DNA of 64,000 nt, from positions 41,016,501 through 41,080,500 of the forward strand of contig CM075344.1 of NCBI GenBank assembly GCA_037693485.1, read 5' to 3'. Under the pieces are notes generated by a model. It was not told the DNA's origin. It saw only the letters and a list, made by a program, of their open reading frames with translations, and made no database searches. Every line of letters begins with the position of its first letter. Positions within the stretch are counted from its first letter, which is position 1. This stretch comes from Kitagawia praeruptora (lineage: Eukaryota > Streptophyta > Magnoliopsida > Apiales > Apiaceae). The translations under genes and the position numbers were made by a program. Shown one piece after another: positions 23,501-35,871 of this stretch.

Positions 23501-24226
23501 TGTTAGGAATAATTCATAAGTTGTGATGTTAAGAATAGAATTTACACATTATACTTCTTGTAATCCTGATCTTATAAAGGATTTAGCACTGTATATAGGA
23601 TTTATGTGTAAGACAGTTATCTGTATAGTTTAGTCAGGAATGAACAGTGTATCGGAGACTACATGTCAGGAACAAAGGGCAAATCCTGATGATGGTCTAA
23701 TACTGATGGTTGATCAGATACTGATGCAGTGTGCAGATCCTGATATCAGTCGTGTTACTGATGATGTCATTATGGATGCTACAGAAACCGGCAAGTGTTA
23801 TAAAACAGGATCGTTGTTTGAAGAACAAGCAAGAAGATATTATGAAGGAAAGAGTTTTCTATTGATGGAAACTATCTACTAGAAGGCAGAACATTGTCAT
23901 GTATAGATTATATCTTTCTGTTATTAGTTGATAGGAAGCATTATAAATACTCTCTCAATATCATTGTAAAGAGCGTGTGTTAAGTGAATGTGCGTAGCTC
24001 TGTATAAGGTTTGTATTCGAGAGTTCGAAACAAACAAAGAGATATTTATATTGTCAGCAGCTGCTAAAGGTATTGTACACCTTTGGTAGAGTTTGTATTT
24101 GATCTTATTAATACAAACAAGAGTTTGATTCATTCGTTTATTCTTGTTTATATAATCAAGCAAAAATCAGACACGATTATATAACTTGTATTCAACCCCC
24201 CCTTCTACAAGTTATTCGAGTTAACA
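23501..24226 (+). repeat. 3' LTR of Sirevirus B
   Basis: 726 bp, TGTTAG to GTTAACA. Compared with copy A it has a replaced stretch around 23974-23985 and a shorter GA-rich tract and C run. The following CATAG (24227-24231) should be B's right target duplication; the left copy is outside the window. Confidence 0.92.
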
Positions 24227-24774
24227 CATAGCAATCATACATAAAACCGCAAACTTTGCTTATAAACGGGTCAAGAAAGTCAGAGGCATACCTGGATAGA
24301 GATAAAAAGAAAGGTGTGAAAACACTTTAGCCTTCACCGGAAGCCTCGTCGGAAACCTTTGGAACCCTTGCCTGCTTAAGAGAGTGTGTTGTGTAAAAAT
24401 GAAAAGAAAAGTGAAGAGATTAAAACATATGGATATATACAAACACAGAGCAAAGAGGCGTGTCCCTCTAGTCAATTGACTTGGCACAGAAAACGAGACA
24501 GGTAGGAAGCTCACACACGTGGGAAAATGAACCGTCTATGTTCATCCTGAAAGGAAATGGTAGAGTCCGAGAACAACTACCTCATTTTTTCAATTATCCT
24601 TTTTAATTTCTTAGGGATAAAGGTAATTAAATACTTAACGAATAAATCATAAGGGTTCCCGCTTGACGATTAATTCTAATTTGAGCTTCCATAGCACAAT
24701 AACAGGAGTTATCAATTATTAGAATCAGTATTAACCCAAAATTCTATGATTAAGAATTTTCAATATTGACATTT
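24227..24774. other. Unassigned stretch right of Sirevirus B
   Basis: About 550 bp without a gene I can support. The minus-strand ORF at 24260-24514 (84 codons, hydrophobic centre) has no recognisable domain. This is presumably the sequence into which Sirevirus B inserted. Confidence 0.4.
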
Positions 24775-25833
24775 CATATGATGACGATGATCTGGCAAGA
24801 TAGCAAAAATATGAACTTTCTTGATGACCGGTACCCTGTGACAATAGGTTCCCCTTGTACACAGTACTTCAGGGAACCGGGGGGTAGTTGTTGTGACCAA
24901 AATCTCGCATGGGTTAGATTTAGGCCCACAAGAGGATTAGGGTTCAGATCCATGAAGAGAATGAGTAATCTGTCAGGTTTCCGGAGGCCTACGGTAGCCC
25001 TAGGGGTTACCATGTACACTGCAGCACGGGAACGCATGACTAAGGGTCTCAAGGTATCCCCTTGAGGATAACCTATAACTATTATCAGTCATCCAGTAGA
25101 GCTTCCAAAGTAGCTTCCGTGGTAGGGGTTACCGGAGGGGGTACCAGAGCCAGGCTACCAGGCGGTACCCCCAGCTTCCGCCGGAAGCCTGATTAGGCTG
25201 CCAATATAGATAAGACACGCCTCCTATTTTTTAGGAACACGTTTATATCATCTAAAAACACTCTCAAACAGATAAACATTTAGTTATTTGAGGATATATG
25301 TCATATATACTTGATAAATGGTACAAAATCATGATAAATACAAGAGATAATCATTCTATGTTACCTAAACTGCTTGGTAACCTGATTTTATACATCATAC
25401 TCGATTATTATCAGAAATAACAGTCATTATCCCACTAGAGAGAGGATAACTGATTATAAACAAACGATCATATCATTCAAGAACTACATTCGGGCTTGAT
25501 CCACTATAAATAGTGGTATGTAGGCAGTTTACGGGATCTTCTTCGACACTTACACTCCTTGAGTAACTAGAGCACGTGCACTCTTGTGGGACACAGTCAA
25601 ATTAGGGTTCTTGGCTGGCCAACATTTGGTCCTTGAGCTCTCATTCCGTAGATTCAGTCTGATCCTTCCGAGGAACCACATCCCGTGTTCTTCGGTAACC
25701 CTAGTCGTGAGCCTTCCCGGACGGCTAGCTATAGATCTTCAACCATGAGCCTTTCTGGGTGGTTGGACGATTCCTTGTTTATTGGCGCTATTCCAGCACG
25801 AGGCCTCATAATCTGTTGTGCTAAAATCCTCCC
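24775..25833 (+). mobile_element. Possible old LTR or LTR fragment (Ty3/Tat-like)
   Basis: This 1-kb stretch is markedly richer in G+C than its neighbours and has no gene. Toward its right end it shows a TATAAATAG box (about 25505-25513) followed by short exon-like leader sequence, and then TTGGCGCTATTCCAGC near 25778. That resembles the TTGGCGCC-type primer-binding region that follows LTRs of plant Tat-group elements. I see no second LTR, target duplication or coding part. The call rests on general resemblance only. The overlapping ORFs on both strands at 24766-25065 look incidental. Confidence 0.3.
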
Positions 25834-27138
25834 ATAATAATAATAATAATAATAATAATAATCAACATAATATGTAATTCACACATCTTTCTATCACTGG
25901 ATCCACTTAGTCACATGTGTTTTAATCATACACATTATAGATGTGTGTGCATGTTACTTGAGTGAAACAAACTTTGATATTTTTAAATATTGTAACATAT
26001 TAAAAATTTTGGCTATATTTTATTTTTACATTTATTGATTCGGATTATAGCATATTATGTTATATCATTTATTAATATTATTCTCTATCGATGTTAATAT
26101 TTAGAACTACACAAATTATTTATTTGACGAATTTATTGATTTATCAAATATTTATTTACCAAGACACAGTTGATTTTTTTAGATTTTTTATAAAATAATT
26201 AAAATATCAATTAAAGAAATTATAATAAATTTTAGAAAATAAGTAAAGCTCGAGGCTCGTATTTTGCTAAGAGAAACAACAAACTCATTCAAGTCTTTGG
26301 TCTATCTATTCACTCCAATCAGTATCTTTGGATGAAGCTGTATTTGAAAAAAGAAAGGATGAATTCTTTGTCAAAGCACGAACATAAGGCATATGAGCAA
26401 CTTCAACTTATGATGATAGAAGTACGAAAAAATATTCTAAAGTGTGATAAGCATGTAGTTACACAAGATATATTCACTCAGTCAATTAGAATTATCTGGT
26501 GTTTTAAAAGTCCACACAAGATATATTCACTTAGTCAATTAGAATTATATGATGTTTTAAAAGTCTAACGGACAGAGGAAGAGTAAAGGGCAAATGATGC
26601 CTAAAATGAAGAAATTAGAAGAAAAAAGATGAAAGAGTTAGAAAGATAGTTTTAAGAAATGAAAGCGCAAGGCCTGAGTAGAGTATTAGAAGATTTACGA
26701 AGTTTTTGATTAAAATCAAGAGTAAAACCTACACTCTCAGAATACAATATCTTCAAGGCTATTTAGTTTATATCTTGAATATTATTGGAGATCTAACTAA
26801 ATGGATGTATCATTTTCGAAGAAGTGGAGGAAAAGTTTAGTATTGTAAGTGTTCTGAAAAATCATCCTAATTAAACGATGCCCATAAAATACTCAAATTC
26901 TATTCTATGGCTCATAAAAAAGAAAATTGAAATGACTGCTATCAATATTACTCATATTATTTTTCATATTACAAACTTGAACATATTTAAATAAGTACAC
27001 AATAGTCACATATGCCATTAACAAACAAAATTCCATTAAAATCAATCACATACTTTACAAGACGTTGATCATGCACAATTAAATTTAAAAATACAATTTA
27101 AGATAACGACCCGTGCCTCGCACGAGTTTTTATGCTAG
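25834..27138 (+). mobile_element. Helitron copy H1, 5'-truncated
   Basis: The right end has the Helitron signature: a short GC hairpin (CCCGTGC...GCACGAG, 27110-27126), a T-rich spacer, then CTAG at 27135-27138 followed by T. The body is collinear with 45539-47394, where homology also stops at CTAG-T, so both are copies of one family inserted separately. H1 begins in a TAA microsatellite (25834-25862), and the 5' part present in the other copy is missing. A 52-bp unit (around 26462-26566) is duplicated in tandem only here. The 78-codon ORF at 26332-26568 sits in this zone and may be a fragment of a captured gene; I do not recognise it. Confidence 0.7.
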
Positions 27139-27189
27139 TTTTGTTTAAATTGGGATTTGAGCTTTAAGTTATACTAGCTTATAAGTTAT

Positions 27190-27210
27190 AACCCGTGCAA
27201 TGCACGGGTT
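27190..27210 (-). terminator. 3' terminal hairpin of Helitron H2
   Basis: AACCCGTGCA and TGCACGGGTT form a perfect 10-bp inverted repeat separated by a single A. It lies 12 bases from the terminal CTAG. In Helitrons this hairpin marks the end of rolling-circle transfer; it is not a transcription terminator. Confidence 0.75.
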
Positions 27211-27858
27211 TCTTGTATTATGTTATAAATTTTATTTAATATTACAATTATGTTTTGGGAAATTCTATATGGTACCACTGTAATTTTGGTTTTTCTACAT
27301 GGTACCACCACTTTATTTGCTTCTCTACATGGTACCCCTGAACTAATGTTTTTGTTGCAATTGTAACCCTCCGTTAGCTTAAACGTTGTGGAACCGTTAA
27401 AAAGCCAAAACTTATAATTAAAAACAACCAAAAATAGTTAAACATAATAAAACATTAATTAATTAAACCGTGAAAACAAAACGAGTGCCCAGTCGATCAA
27501 AACGACAATTCTAAAAATCGATTTCAAGACAAAGCGAAAAGGGATAGGGTTTAATCCTCAGCTGTACTTGACGATCGAGGGCTCAAGCGAAGATAGGACA
27601 ACACTACAGTTCTTAAATGCTTCAAACAGGTATATATTCTCAAGCCCTATATTACTTTCGTTCTATGTATACATGCATATATGTATTACTTTCGTCGTAT
27701 GTATACATGTGTGTGTGTATATATATATATATATCTAATTTTGGGGGTTTCTTGTTGGGTCTTTGTATAATTTTTTGTTGTTAAGATGTTTGTCCTATTA
27801 TTGTGATATTGTGATGCTTTTGTATGATTATCAATTTTTTTGTATTAAAATGTAGAAA

Positions 27859-30800
27859 ATGGATAACAAAATCTTGCGAATGAATTGGAGGGGTAATAAG
27901 GTTGCTATTAAGGTTGAAATAGACAAGTGTACTCTGTTGGATATAGTTGTAGAGTACGAAGATGAAGCAAAGAAGAAGGGTTTTAGACGTGATTATGCTT
28001 ACCCTACCTTTGGCTATTCGTATGAGATGAAACTTCACATTTTACTAACTGATACCGACTTGATGTTGATGTTTACAAGGTTGTCTGAGAAGAGTTTGAT
28101 AGATATATGGGTTGGGACTGTGATGAAACCAAATGCACTGTATAAGCTAGTACTAAACTTGAAGAGACAGAATGAGAATGCGAAGAAACAAGGGGCTGGT
28201 AAATAAGGGGTTGTAGCAGGGGATGATGATATGTCAAGTGGGGATGAAAATGTGTCAACTAGGGGTGGGAATGTGTCACTGGATGAGCTTGAGGACACTA
28301 GTCTTATAGCTACAACCTAACCAAAGAAAACTGTCAAAGGTAACAAGGAAAAAAATAAACCAAAACCTGTGAAAAAATGGAAGGGCCCTGTTAACTTGCC
28401 ACCACCACCTATTTCTCCTAAAACAGCATTTCAAAATCTACCCATTAGAAGGAGTCCTAGGTTTTCACCACCACCTATTGCTCCAACTTGCAATAGCAGT
28501 CAAGCTCAAAAAGACCCCATCTTCAACAAAAAGATGCCAAGAACAACAGCTAGAAGGAAGGGGTTGGTTGTTGGAAAGTCAGACACAATTGAACCTTGGG
28601 GGGAATCTGAACACTATGGAAGAAGTGTGAGAAAGATGGTTGACTTCAACTTTGACAATGTTGAAGTGGATAATCAAAATGCAAATGAAGTAGATGATCA
28701 AGAAGGGGATGCTGACCTTAGTGATGAAGTTGACTCTGATGGAGAGATAATTGCTAAAGGGGATCCTTTGGATGATGAAATGGAGGTTATCAATAAGCTT
28801 CCTAAGTTCAAAGAAAATTGGAGACCTGAAAGTTGGAATGCTTTCATAGAAGATCAGGATGATGAGGACTATTTTCAAACCCTATTTAGAAATGGAGAGT
28901 TGTATGAGGATAAACAGTTTGGGAAGATAGTATTGAGGCCATGGATGATTTTTATGGACAAAATGCACTTCAGAGATACACTGAGAGATTACTGTGTCCA
29001 GGAAGGCTTTGCAGTTAATGTTCTGGTTACAGATAACATTAGATATACTGCTACATGTTATGCTGAGGGTTGTGGATGAAGGATACATGCAAGTTTATTG
29101 GCTGATGGTGTCACATGGGCAATCAAGAAGATTGATCAAAATAAACATAGCTGCACATGAGTGAAAGTCTATAACCCCTTATGTACTGTGAAATGGGTTG
29201 CAGCAAAATTGAGTGAAGATATAAGGGCTAACCCTGATATTCCTGGAAAGGCTTTGAATGAACTTTTATTCCAGAGGTATGGGATTTATATGAAGCAATC
29301 TACCCTATATAAGATGAAGAAGTATACAGTTAAGGAGCTATTTGGGGGGCATGATCTGTCTTATGCAGATTTACCAGCTTATACAAGGGTTATTGTTGAT
29401 ACAAACCCAGATTCAAGAGCATTCTGTTCTTATGTTGAGACTGAAAGCATTCCAAAAAAATTGATATTTGATATTCCAAAAAAATTAATATTTGATAATA
29501 TTTTCATTTCCTTCTCTGCAATGTGGAAGGGGTTCTTGGGAGGTTGCAGGCCCTTGATTGGTGTTGATGGAACACATCTAAAAGGGAATTATGGAGGAGT
29601 ATTATTGTCTGCAGTTGCCATGGATGCTAACAATGAGATCTTCCCTCTGGCATATGCAGTGGTGAGTGTGGAAGACAAGACAAATTGGTCTTTCTTTCTA
29701 TGGAATCTTTATAATCTGTTGAAGGACTCCAGCAGGAAGGACTGGACTATCATATCAGATAGACAAAAGGTATATTTTACATGACCTTTTTCTGCAATGT
29801 TGTTTATTTTCTTTTGGTCACCTATATAGCTTACATATTATTACTTGATTTGCAGGGGATAGAGCTTGCTTTGGAAGATGTTTGGCCAAGTGCCAAAAGA
29901 AGATATTGTTGCAGGCACTTGTCAAGAAACTACAAGAAACAATTTGATGGCCCACTAATGTACACACTCTTCTGGAGGGCTTATAATGCTACAAGTCAAT
30001 TCACATTCAGGAAAACTATGGAGAGACTTCAGAAGGCTGGGGGTGATGCTGTCATGAGTTGGTTTGCCAATTTAGGAGATCCATGCACCTGGAGCAAACA
30101 CAAGTTTGATCCCAATGTCTGTAATGATTCTAACACATCAAATTTTGTTGAGAGTTTCAATGCAACTCTAGGTGTTGATAGATGTAGGCCAGTGTTGACT
30201 CCACTTGAAGGTAATTTCACTAAACTTGAATTTTATTTGTATTTGAGTCCACCTGAGGTACTAATATGTTGATACATATTGATGTTCATAGGTATTAGAA
30301 TGGTATGCATAGTTAGAATATCAATAAGGCTGCAAGTTGCTCAGAATTAGAATGATGATCTTTGTCATAAAATTCAGAAAACTGTCAAGGACATCAGCAA
30401 AAATACAATCAGTTGTAAGGCATACATGTCACATCCTGGTGAATATGAGATCCATGAAGTTAAATCTCAGTTTCCACTGTCTTTGAATAGCAAACTCTGT
30501 TCATGTGGTGCTTGGCAACTATCTGGTATTCCATGTAGGCATGCCATTAGGGCTATGTAGCATGCAAAGGTTGATCCAATTAAATTTGTGAGCTCCTGGT
30601 ATTCAGTTAAGACATATCAGCAGTCCTACAACTATAGCATCAATCCAATTGCTGATAAAGACACTTGGCCTCAATATGAAGGCCTTCCCACCATTACTGC
30701 ACCTGCACTAAAAAGGGGAGTGGGCAGGCCAAGCAGAAACAGGAGAAGAGAAGAGGGTGAGGATCCAAAGGGAAAAAAAAGTAACAGTTAAATGTCAGAC

Positions 30801-31071
30801 TTGTGGTCATTTTGGCCATAATACAAGAACTTGTAAGGGTGCACCAACCGCCAAAGAACTGCAGGGAGCTGTCCCAAAGTTGGTCAGAAATACAAGGGTT
30901 AGAGATCAGTCAAATGCTGCAAAAGCAGCCAGAGCAGCAGCTAAGGCAGCAAAAGGAAATGCACAAGCTGGACCCTCTACAAGGAAGAGAAAGAGTACAA
31001 CTCAAGGGACTGCATCACAACCATCACAAGCTTCTGTTCTCACTACATCTCAGGCTCAGCATCAGAACTAG
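27859..31071 (+). pseudogene. MULE transposase (MuDR type), decayed
   Basis: The start is ATG 27859. Segments in order: an N-terminal domain (27859-28206), an acidic stretch (28620-28790), a Mutator DNA-binding domain (about 28920-29160), the MULE catalytic domain (LIGVDGTHLKGNYGG near 29555, then ISD near 29755, then NFVESFN near 30140 as candidate DDE residues), a SWIM zinc finger (CSCGAWQLSGIPCRHAI, 30500-30550), and a CCHC knuckle (CQTCGHFGHNTRTC, 30792-30833). Two introns are readable: 29770-29855 and 30211-30291. Stops at 28204, 29077, 29158, 30348 and 30558, plus a frame change near 30780, disable it. A nuclear DNA transposase by family. Confidence 0.85.
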
Positions 31072-31079
31072 AGTTATAT

Positions 31080-31360
31080 TTTACCTTTATGTAATTTGGA
31101 TATATGTTGGTCTATTTTGGATGCATCTCACTGCTGTTTGGTTTACTTTGGATGAAATCAGGTTTTGGGGGTTGCTACTAGGTTTTTGGGGATGATATTT
31201 AGCTATCATTTCTGTAATTTGGATATATGTTGGTCTATTTTGGATGCTGTCTGCTTTTTGGAAAATATCCCCTGTTTTTCCCTTCATTTCTACTGTTTGT
31301 TATATTTGGCGCCAAAAAATGGTTTGAATCTGGTGACTTTTGTGCTTTTAAACGTTTCTA
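31080..31360 (+). repeat. Imperfect repeats at the 3' end of the MULE
   Basis: A phrase containing TGTAATTTGGATATATGTTG and continuing GTCTATTTTGGATGC occurs at about 31091 and again at about 31213, 122 bp apart. No gene is supported here; the overlapping ORFs on both strands follow the repeat. Confidence 0.6.
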
Positions 31361-31470
31361 TAACGTTTGCTTAGACGGAGGGGTATTATTTAGAAGGAAA
31401 CATTAGTTCAGGGGTACCATGTAGAGAAGCAAATAAAGTGGTGGTACCATGTAGAAAAGCCAAAACTACA

Positions 31471-32122
31471 TTTTCTTATTATAAACAACACAAAAGAGAC
31501 TATAGAAACTATCATATCAGAAACGTTTCTACAAAACTACATATTTCTATTAGAAACTATAGAAACGTTTCTACAACGTTTGCTTGGACGGAGGGGTATT
31601 ACTTAGAAGGAAACATTAGTTCAGGGGTACCATGTAGAGAAGCAAATAAAGTGGTGGAACCATGTAGTTTATGAAGGTAAATCAGTGTTGTCATGAGTTG
31701 GTTTGCCAATTTAGGAGATCCTTGCACCTGGAGCAAACACTAGTTTGATCCCAATGTCTGTAATGATTCTAACACATCAAATTTTGTTGATAGTTTCAAT
31801 GCAACTCTAGGTGTTGATAGATGTAGGCCAGTGTTGACTCTACTTGAAGGTAATTTCACTAAACTTAAATTTTATTTGTATTTGAGTCCACCTGAGGTAC
31901 TAATATGTTGATACATATTGATGTTCATAGGTATTAGAAGGGTGTGCATGGTTAGAATAGCAACAAGGCTGCAAGTTGCTCAGAATTGGAATGATGATGA
32001 TCTTTGTCCTAAAATTCAGAAAACTGTCAAGGACATCAGCAAAAATACAATCAGTTGTAAGGCATACATGTCACATCCTGGTGAATATGAGATCCATGAA
32101 GGTAAATCTCAGTTTCCACTGT
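31471..32122 (+). mobile_element. Second MULE end and duplicated transposase fragment
   Basis: A further copy of the right inverted repeat lies at about 31570-31668. It is followed by 31689-32122, which repeats 30050-30480 of the transposase gene including its second intron. Because the intron is kept, this copy arose from DNA and not from spliced RNA. At the position where the main copy has a TAG (30348), this fragment has TGG, so the stop in the main copy arose after the two diverged. The piece is too short to encode a working protein. Confidence 0.75.
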
Positions 32123-32159
32123 AGAAACGTGATATATGTAGAAATTATGGTGTGATATT
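32123..32159 (-). other. Short remnant of Helitron sequence left of Sirevirus C
   Basis: ATTATGGTGTGATATTTT at about 32140-32157 matches 44307-44324 in the tandem repeats of Helitron H2, just upstream of a GTAAGATTTGTTTTAAATT word like the one that follows Sirevirus C at 43979. Left and right flanks of C therefore appear to come from one Helitron repeat, with about 20 bp lost. Confidence 0.5.
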
Positions 32160-35100
32160 TTTGGGTATATTTTCTGCTCTTGGTCTATTGTTTGTTTCTA
32201 ACAACTATGCAGCCCCATTGAATAATGAAAATGTTCCAGACACGTTTCATTTGATGCAAAACTTCTTGAGGGATTCAGAGATAGGTCAAGCTTTGGTCGA
32301 ACCACAAACGCTGTCTGCCTCACAGATTGCTTCCTTCTGACAGAATTCTGTTTATGATGATGGAGGAGAGAATGGGACTTCATCTATTATTTTCACTTAT
32401 GAGGAAGTAGAGTATATTATTACTCCAACCACTGTCAGAGAAACCATGGGCTTCGATACACACACTTCCTACAGTGTTGCTCCTGAAAATACTCTGAGAG
32501 AGATGTTGCAACAGATTGGATATTCAGATTCTCTTGCCAGACTGGGAAATGTGAAAAGGCCGAAGCTAAGGAAGGAGTGGAGTTTCTTTTTCGACTGTAT
32601 TACAAGGGCTTTTGGCAAGAAGGTTACTAACTAGGATGCAATTCCTATGGACAGTCTCCAAATTTGGTATTCTCTTCTCTATGGAAGTAATTTCGATTTT
32701 GGTAGACTTGTCTTAGTGAACTTAGGTGATAGGTTGTCAGAGTCTACTACTATTTATTTTGCTAGATTCTTTCAATTGCTATTCACTGCTTGTGTGCTTA
32801 ACATTACAATTGCTGAGGATGATGTGATTCAGCCCTTCAAAGTCAATAAGAGAATATTCTCTGATTTGACTAACAAGGATGCCACCAAGGCTGTGCCTGA
32901 GTTAGTTTTACCTCTTGCTCTACAAAATTTTCTCAATTAATTAACCTCAAGAACCACAACAGCCTGAGCATCAACCTTTAAACACTGTTCTTCCACAACC
33001 CTCAAACACTGACCAAAATCTAAACACTCAACCTGAAATCCATGAGTCAAGAACTGCACCTCCACAACACACACCAACTGAACCACTAGCAACTACTCAA
33101 CCTAACCCTACTCAGACTAAACCTAAACGTGGAGGTAGAACAAAACTTCCTGCACATAATTCAAGGCATAGCTCTGCTATAGCTAAGAGGGCTAGAAAGG
33201 AGAGAAATGAATAGGCAAACAGGTCTCCATCACCATCAATTGTTGATGTAGATGAAGAGTCAACCTCTGATGCAGAAGAGGTAGCAGTTGAGGTGCAGAC
33301 CTATAAAAGAAGAAAGTTGTTAATTGCTGAATCTGATGAAGAGATGAATTTTGAAGCTCCAGAGGTAATCCCTAAAGAGATACCTGCTGTTGAGATAGAT
33401 ACTGCAGAAAAGCTGTGCACACACCTGCAGATATACAAATGGATGAGGACAAAATGGACAATAGAGATGGTTTTCCTACTATGGATGATTTTGTTGAAAC
33501 ATTCATACCATTCTCTGATCCTATTCAAGTTTCTCTTTCACCTGTACTTACATATTCTCAAGAAACTGGTGCAGCAGATCAAGCAACTGTAGTACTTGAT
33601 GATCAAGTAGCTACTCATACTGAGATATTATCTGATGCTCACCAAACTGTTGAAAAAGGTGAAGAAGTTGTTCAAGGTTTTACTGCAAAGTCTGTTGAAA
33701 TTCTAGAACAACCTGTAGAGAATGTTCTTAATACAACTGCAGAGAATATTGTTGAGATTGTTGCAGAGAATGTTGGAGTTGTAGAGACTGAAAAGGCTGT
33801 TGGCGAGAATGTTGAAATGTATACAGCTGAGACTGTTGTTGCCAATGATGATGTTCAAGATGAAGGAAGTGTAGAATCTGATTCTTCTGAACATATTCCA
33901 GTACAAACTGATGCCAAGCATGCACCTTTCTCTCAACCTTCAAATGCACATGACATTGAAGCAGAGTATCTTGCTGCATTCTCTGAGAATTGGTACAAGG
34001 AGGATTGCATCTTTCCAAAAGGAAGAGCAGCTAAATTTGTTCAGCAAACTGCTAGAGAGATTTCCAATCCTGAGATTCTATCTTGTTTGAAGGCAACTGT
34101 GGTGCAAGTTAAAACTCTGAATGGACGTTTTGATGATTCTCAGATGGCTATCACCGATTTGAGAACTGAAATTCAGACCAGAGACATGAATATGGAGAGA
34201 GACACTAAACTCAAGCTTCAGAAATTCTCTAAAGCTCAAGACACTCTTTTTCAAAGACTAGATCAAGTTGAGAAAAATCAGACTGCTTTGTCTGATAAAA
34301 TTGATTCCATTGCTACCTCCTTGGAGCTGATTACATCAATTCTAATTCCTGATGTCAGAAAGGGGGAGAGATTTGCTAAGTCTAAATGCAGGCAGTCTCA
34401 AACTCTGACTCAGAAGGATGATGTTGGAGATGGAGGAGCAAGAGATCAGAAGAGTTTAAAGTCAAGAGCTGTTGATAAGAGTCTACAATCTGGCAAAACT
34501 TCTAAGTCAAATTCTGATGGTGTAAACACTGATACTTTGGGTACTTCAAAGACTCAGAGTTTGGTATTAACTTCTAATCCACAGACTGATGAAGAATTGG
34601 CTGCTAGATTGTTCATTGAAGAGAATGAAGAAGGAGTTACACTTGCAGATGTTCAAGCTGAAGAAATGATTTTACAAGAAAAACATCAGAAAGCTGTGAA
34701 GTCTGGCAAATTCAAGAAGAATGTAAAAGCTGCTAGGCCTGTTCTTAAAGGTATCATCATCAAGGAAAATGTTGGTACTGATCAGAGGATGCAAGTATCC
34801 AGAAAACCAACAAAAGCAAAAGCTAAACTGAAGATGAAAGGTAAGGTTGTGGAGGAGGAAAAGGTCTCAAAGAAAGTGAATACAACCTCTGTTGCTACAC
34901 AAGTTGTACAAAAACCTTTGTCTACTCTATTGCAAGCAATTTTTGGAAAATCAATAATTCGTGAACAAACTCTGGAGGTTGGAGAGGCTGGAGGAAAATT
35001 TCTACAGAGCAGATCTTTAATGGGAAAGATAGGAAGAGATAAAGCTGGTTTGGGCTCACACAGAGAAAAGAGAATGAATTCCAGTCCTCAAGATACTTCA

Positions 35101-35711
35101 TCACTGACTGTTCCAGGTATTGGAGTTACATAAGAGAGTTTAGATAGACTAGAATCAGTATAGTTGATTCACCAGAAGAGTTTGGAAAAAGATTTTCTTT
35201 TGTATTTTATGGCAGATGGGACTGTATACAAGATTGGTGAGTATGATCTTGATTTGAAGCTATGGGAGGAATTAGAATATGTTCTATATATTTTCCGAGT
35301 GAAGAATCAAAGGACTTATCAAGCTGCAAATGTGCTGAGAAAGAAGATGCAGCATAATTTGGCAGTTAGAGGCATAAAGTATAACAATTAGCATGTTCCA
35401 AAGTACAGAGACTATCATAGTAATCTAGTTGAGATGAAGAGAGATAGTGCTAAGCTGAGGACAGATTTGGGTATAAGTATAACAGTTCTTGATTTTAACT
35501 CTGAGTCAAAGACAACACACTTCATCAGACTAGGCAATGAAATGAGGAGAAACAAAATCTATTCTCTGAGATCTGCTATCTACCAAACTAGTGAGAATGA
35601 TCCCAAGCTAAAAGAGATTAAGGAGATTATGTAGAGAGAGCTTGAGAATGCAGAAAGAAGATTGCTGATTGATTATCTCAGAACAACACCAGATGTTGAG
35701 GAGATTAAGTG
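32160..35711 (+). pseudogene. Sirevirus C envelope-like protein, one frame with many stops
   Basis: A single reading frame can be followed for about 1180 codons. It starts near residue 14 of the copy A protein (VSNNYAAPLNN compared with MTNNHVAAITN), and the hallmark KLRKEWSFFFDCITRAFGKK is at about 32569-32628. The longest open stretch is 33415-35133: Glu/Val-rich repeats (AENIVEIVAENVGVVETEKA), then FQRLDQVEKNQTALSDKIDS in a probable coiled coil, then a basic tail. In-frame stops lie at 32338, 32632, 32938, 33211, 35131, 35161, 35389 and 35632, and a few more between 32941 and 33000. Almost no frameshifts are needed. The N-terminus is missing at the rearrangement breakpoint. Confidence 0.8.
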
Positions 35712-35871
35712 AATGATGCTCTGTAAGAATTTCTTGCTTTATGTAGATTTTGTTTAAGTAGAAGTTTTAAACTCTGATTATTTGTTAAACACTGCATTTG
35801 TCTATTTTGTTTTGACATCATTAATTATCGTTAACTTGTGCATTTTTGCTAATGAACAAGTTGGGGGAGAT
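35712..35871 (+). other. 3' untranslated region and polypurine tract of Sirevirus C
   Basis: About 160 bp end in TTGGGGGAGAT (35861-35871) immediately before TGTTAGATAT. The same purine tract precedes the LTRs of copies A and B. Confidence 0.8.

Larger units (their letters stand above)
21466..24226 (+). mobile_element. 3' part of Sirevirus B, interrupted by element G
   Basis: Position 21466 corresponds to 13116 in the envelope-like gene of Sirevirus A, and homology then runs without break through the 3' LTR end at 24226. The junction base follows the end of element G's LTR, so G inserted into B's envelope-like gene. TATGG (21466-21470) should be one half of G's target duplication, its partner lying left of the window. 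The 5' part of B must also be left of the window. B's LTR differs from A's more than A's two LTRs differ from each other, so B is a separate, probably older insertion. Confidence 0.9.
27258..31470 (+). mobile_element. Mutator-like element (MULE) with terminal inverted repeats
   Basis: Left (about 27279-27390) and right (about 31355-31470) ends are inverted repeats of about 110 bp. They share CTACATGGTACCACCACTTT and a second TCTACATGGTACC block, then diverge gradually. The repeats contain the TCTAYATGGTACC word three times in the left copy, plausibly transposase-binding sites. The left end carries about 20 bp more than the right, so the right end is probably eroded; a 9-bp target duplication could not be confirmed. 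Between them is a decayed transposase gene. A GT/AT microsatellite lies at 27710-27735. Confidence 0.8.

Noticed and set aside
24766..25065. ORFs of about 90-99 codons on both strands
   Set aside because: They mirror each other in a GC-richer non-coding block and have no domain.
28035..28298. Minus-strand ORFs opposite the MULE transposase (28035-28298, 28073-28258, 28579-28878)
   Set aside because: Shadows of the transposase reading frame on the other strand, without domains.
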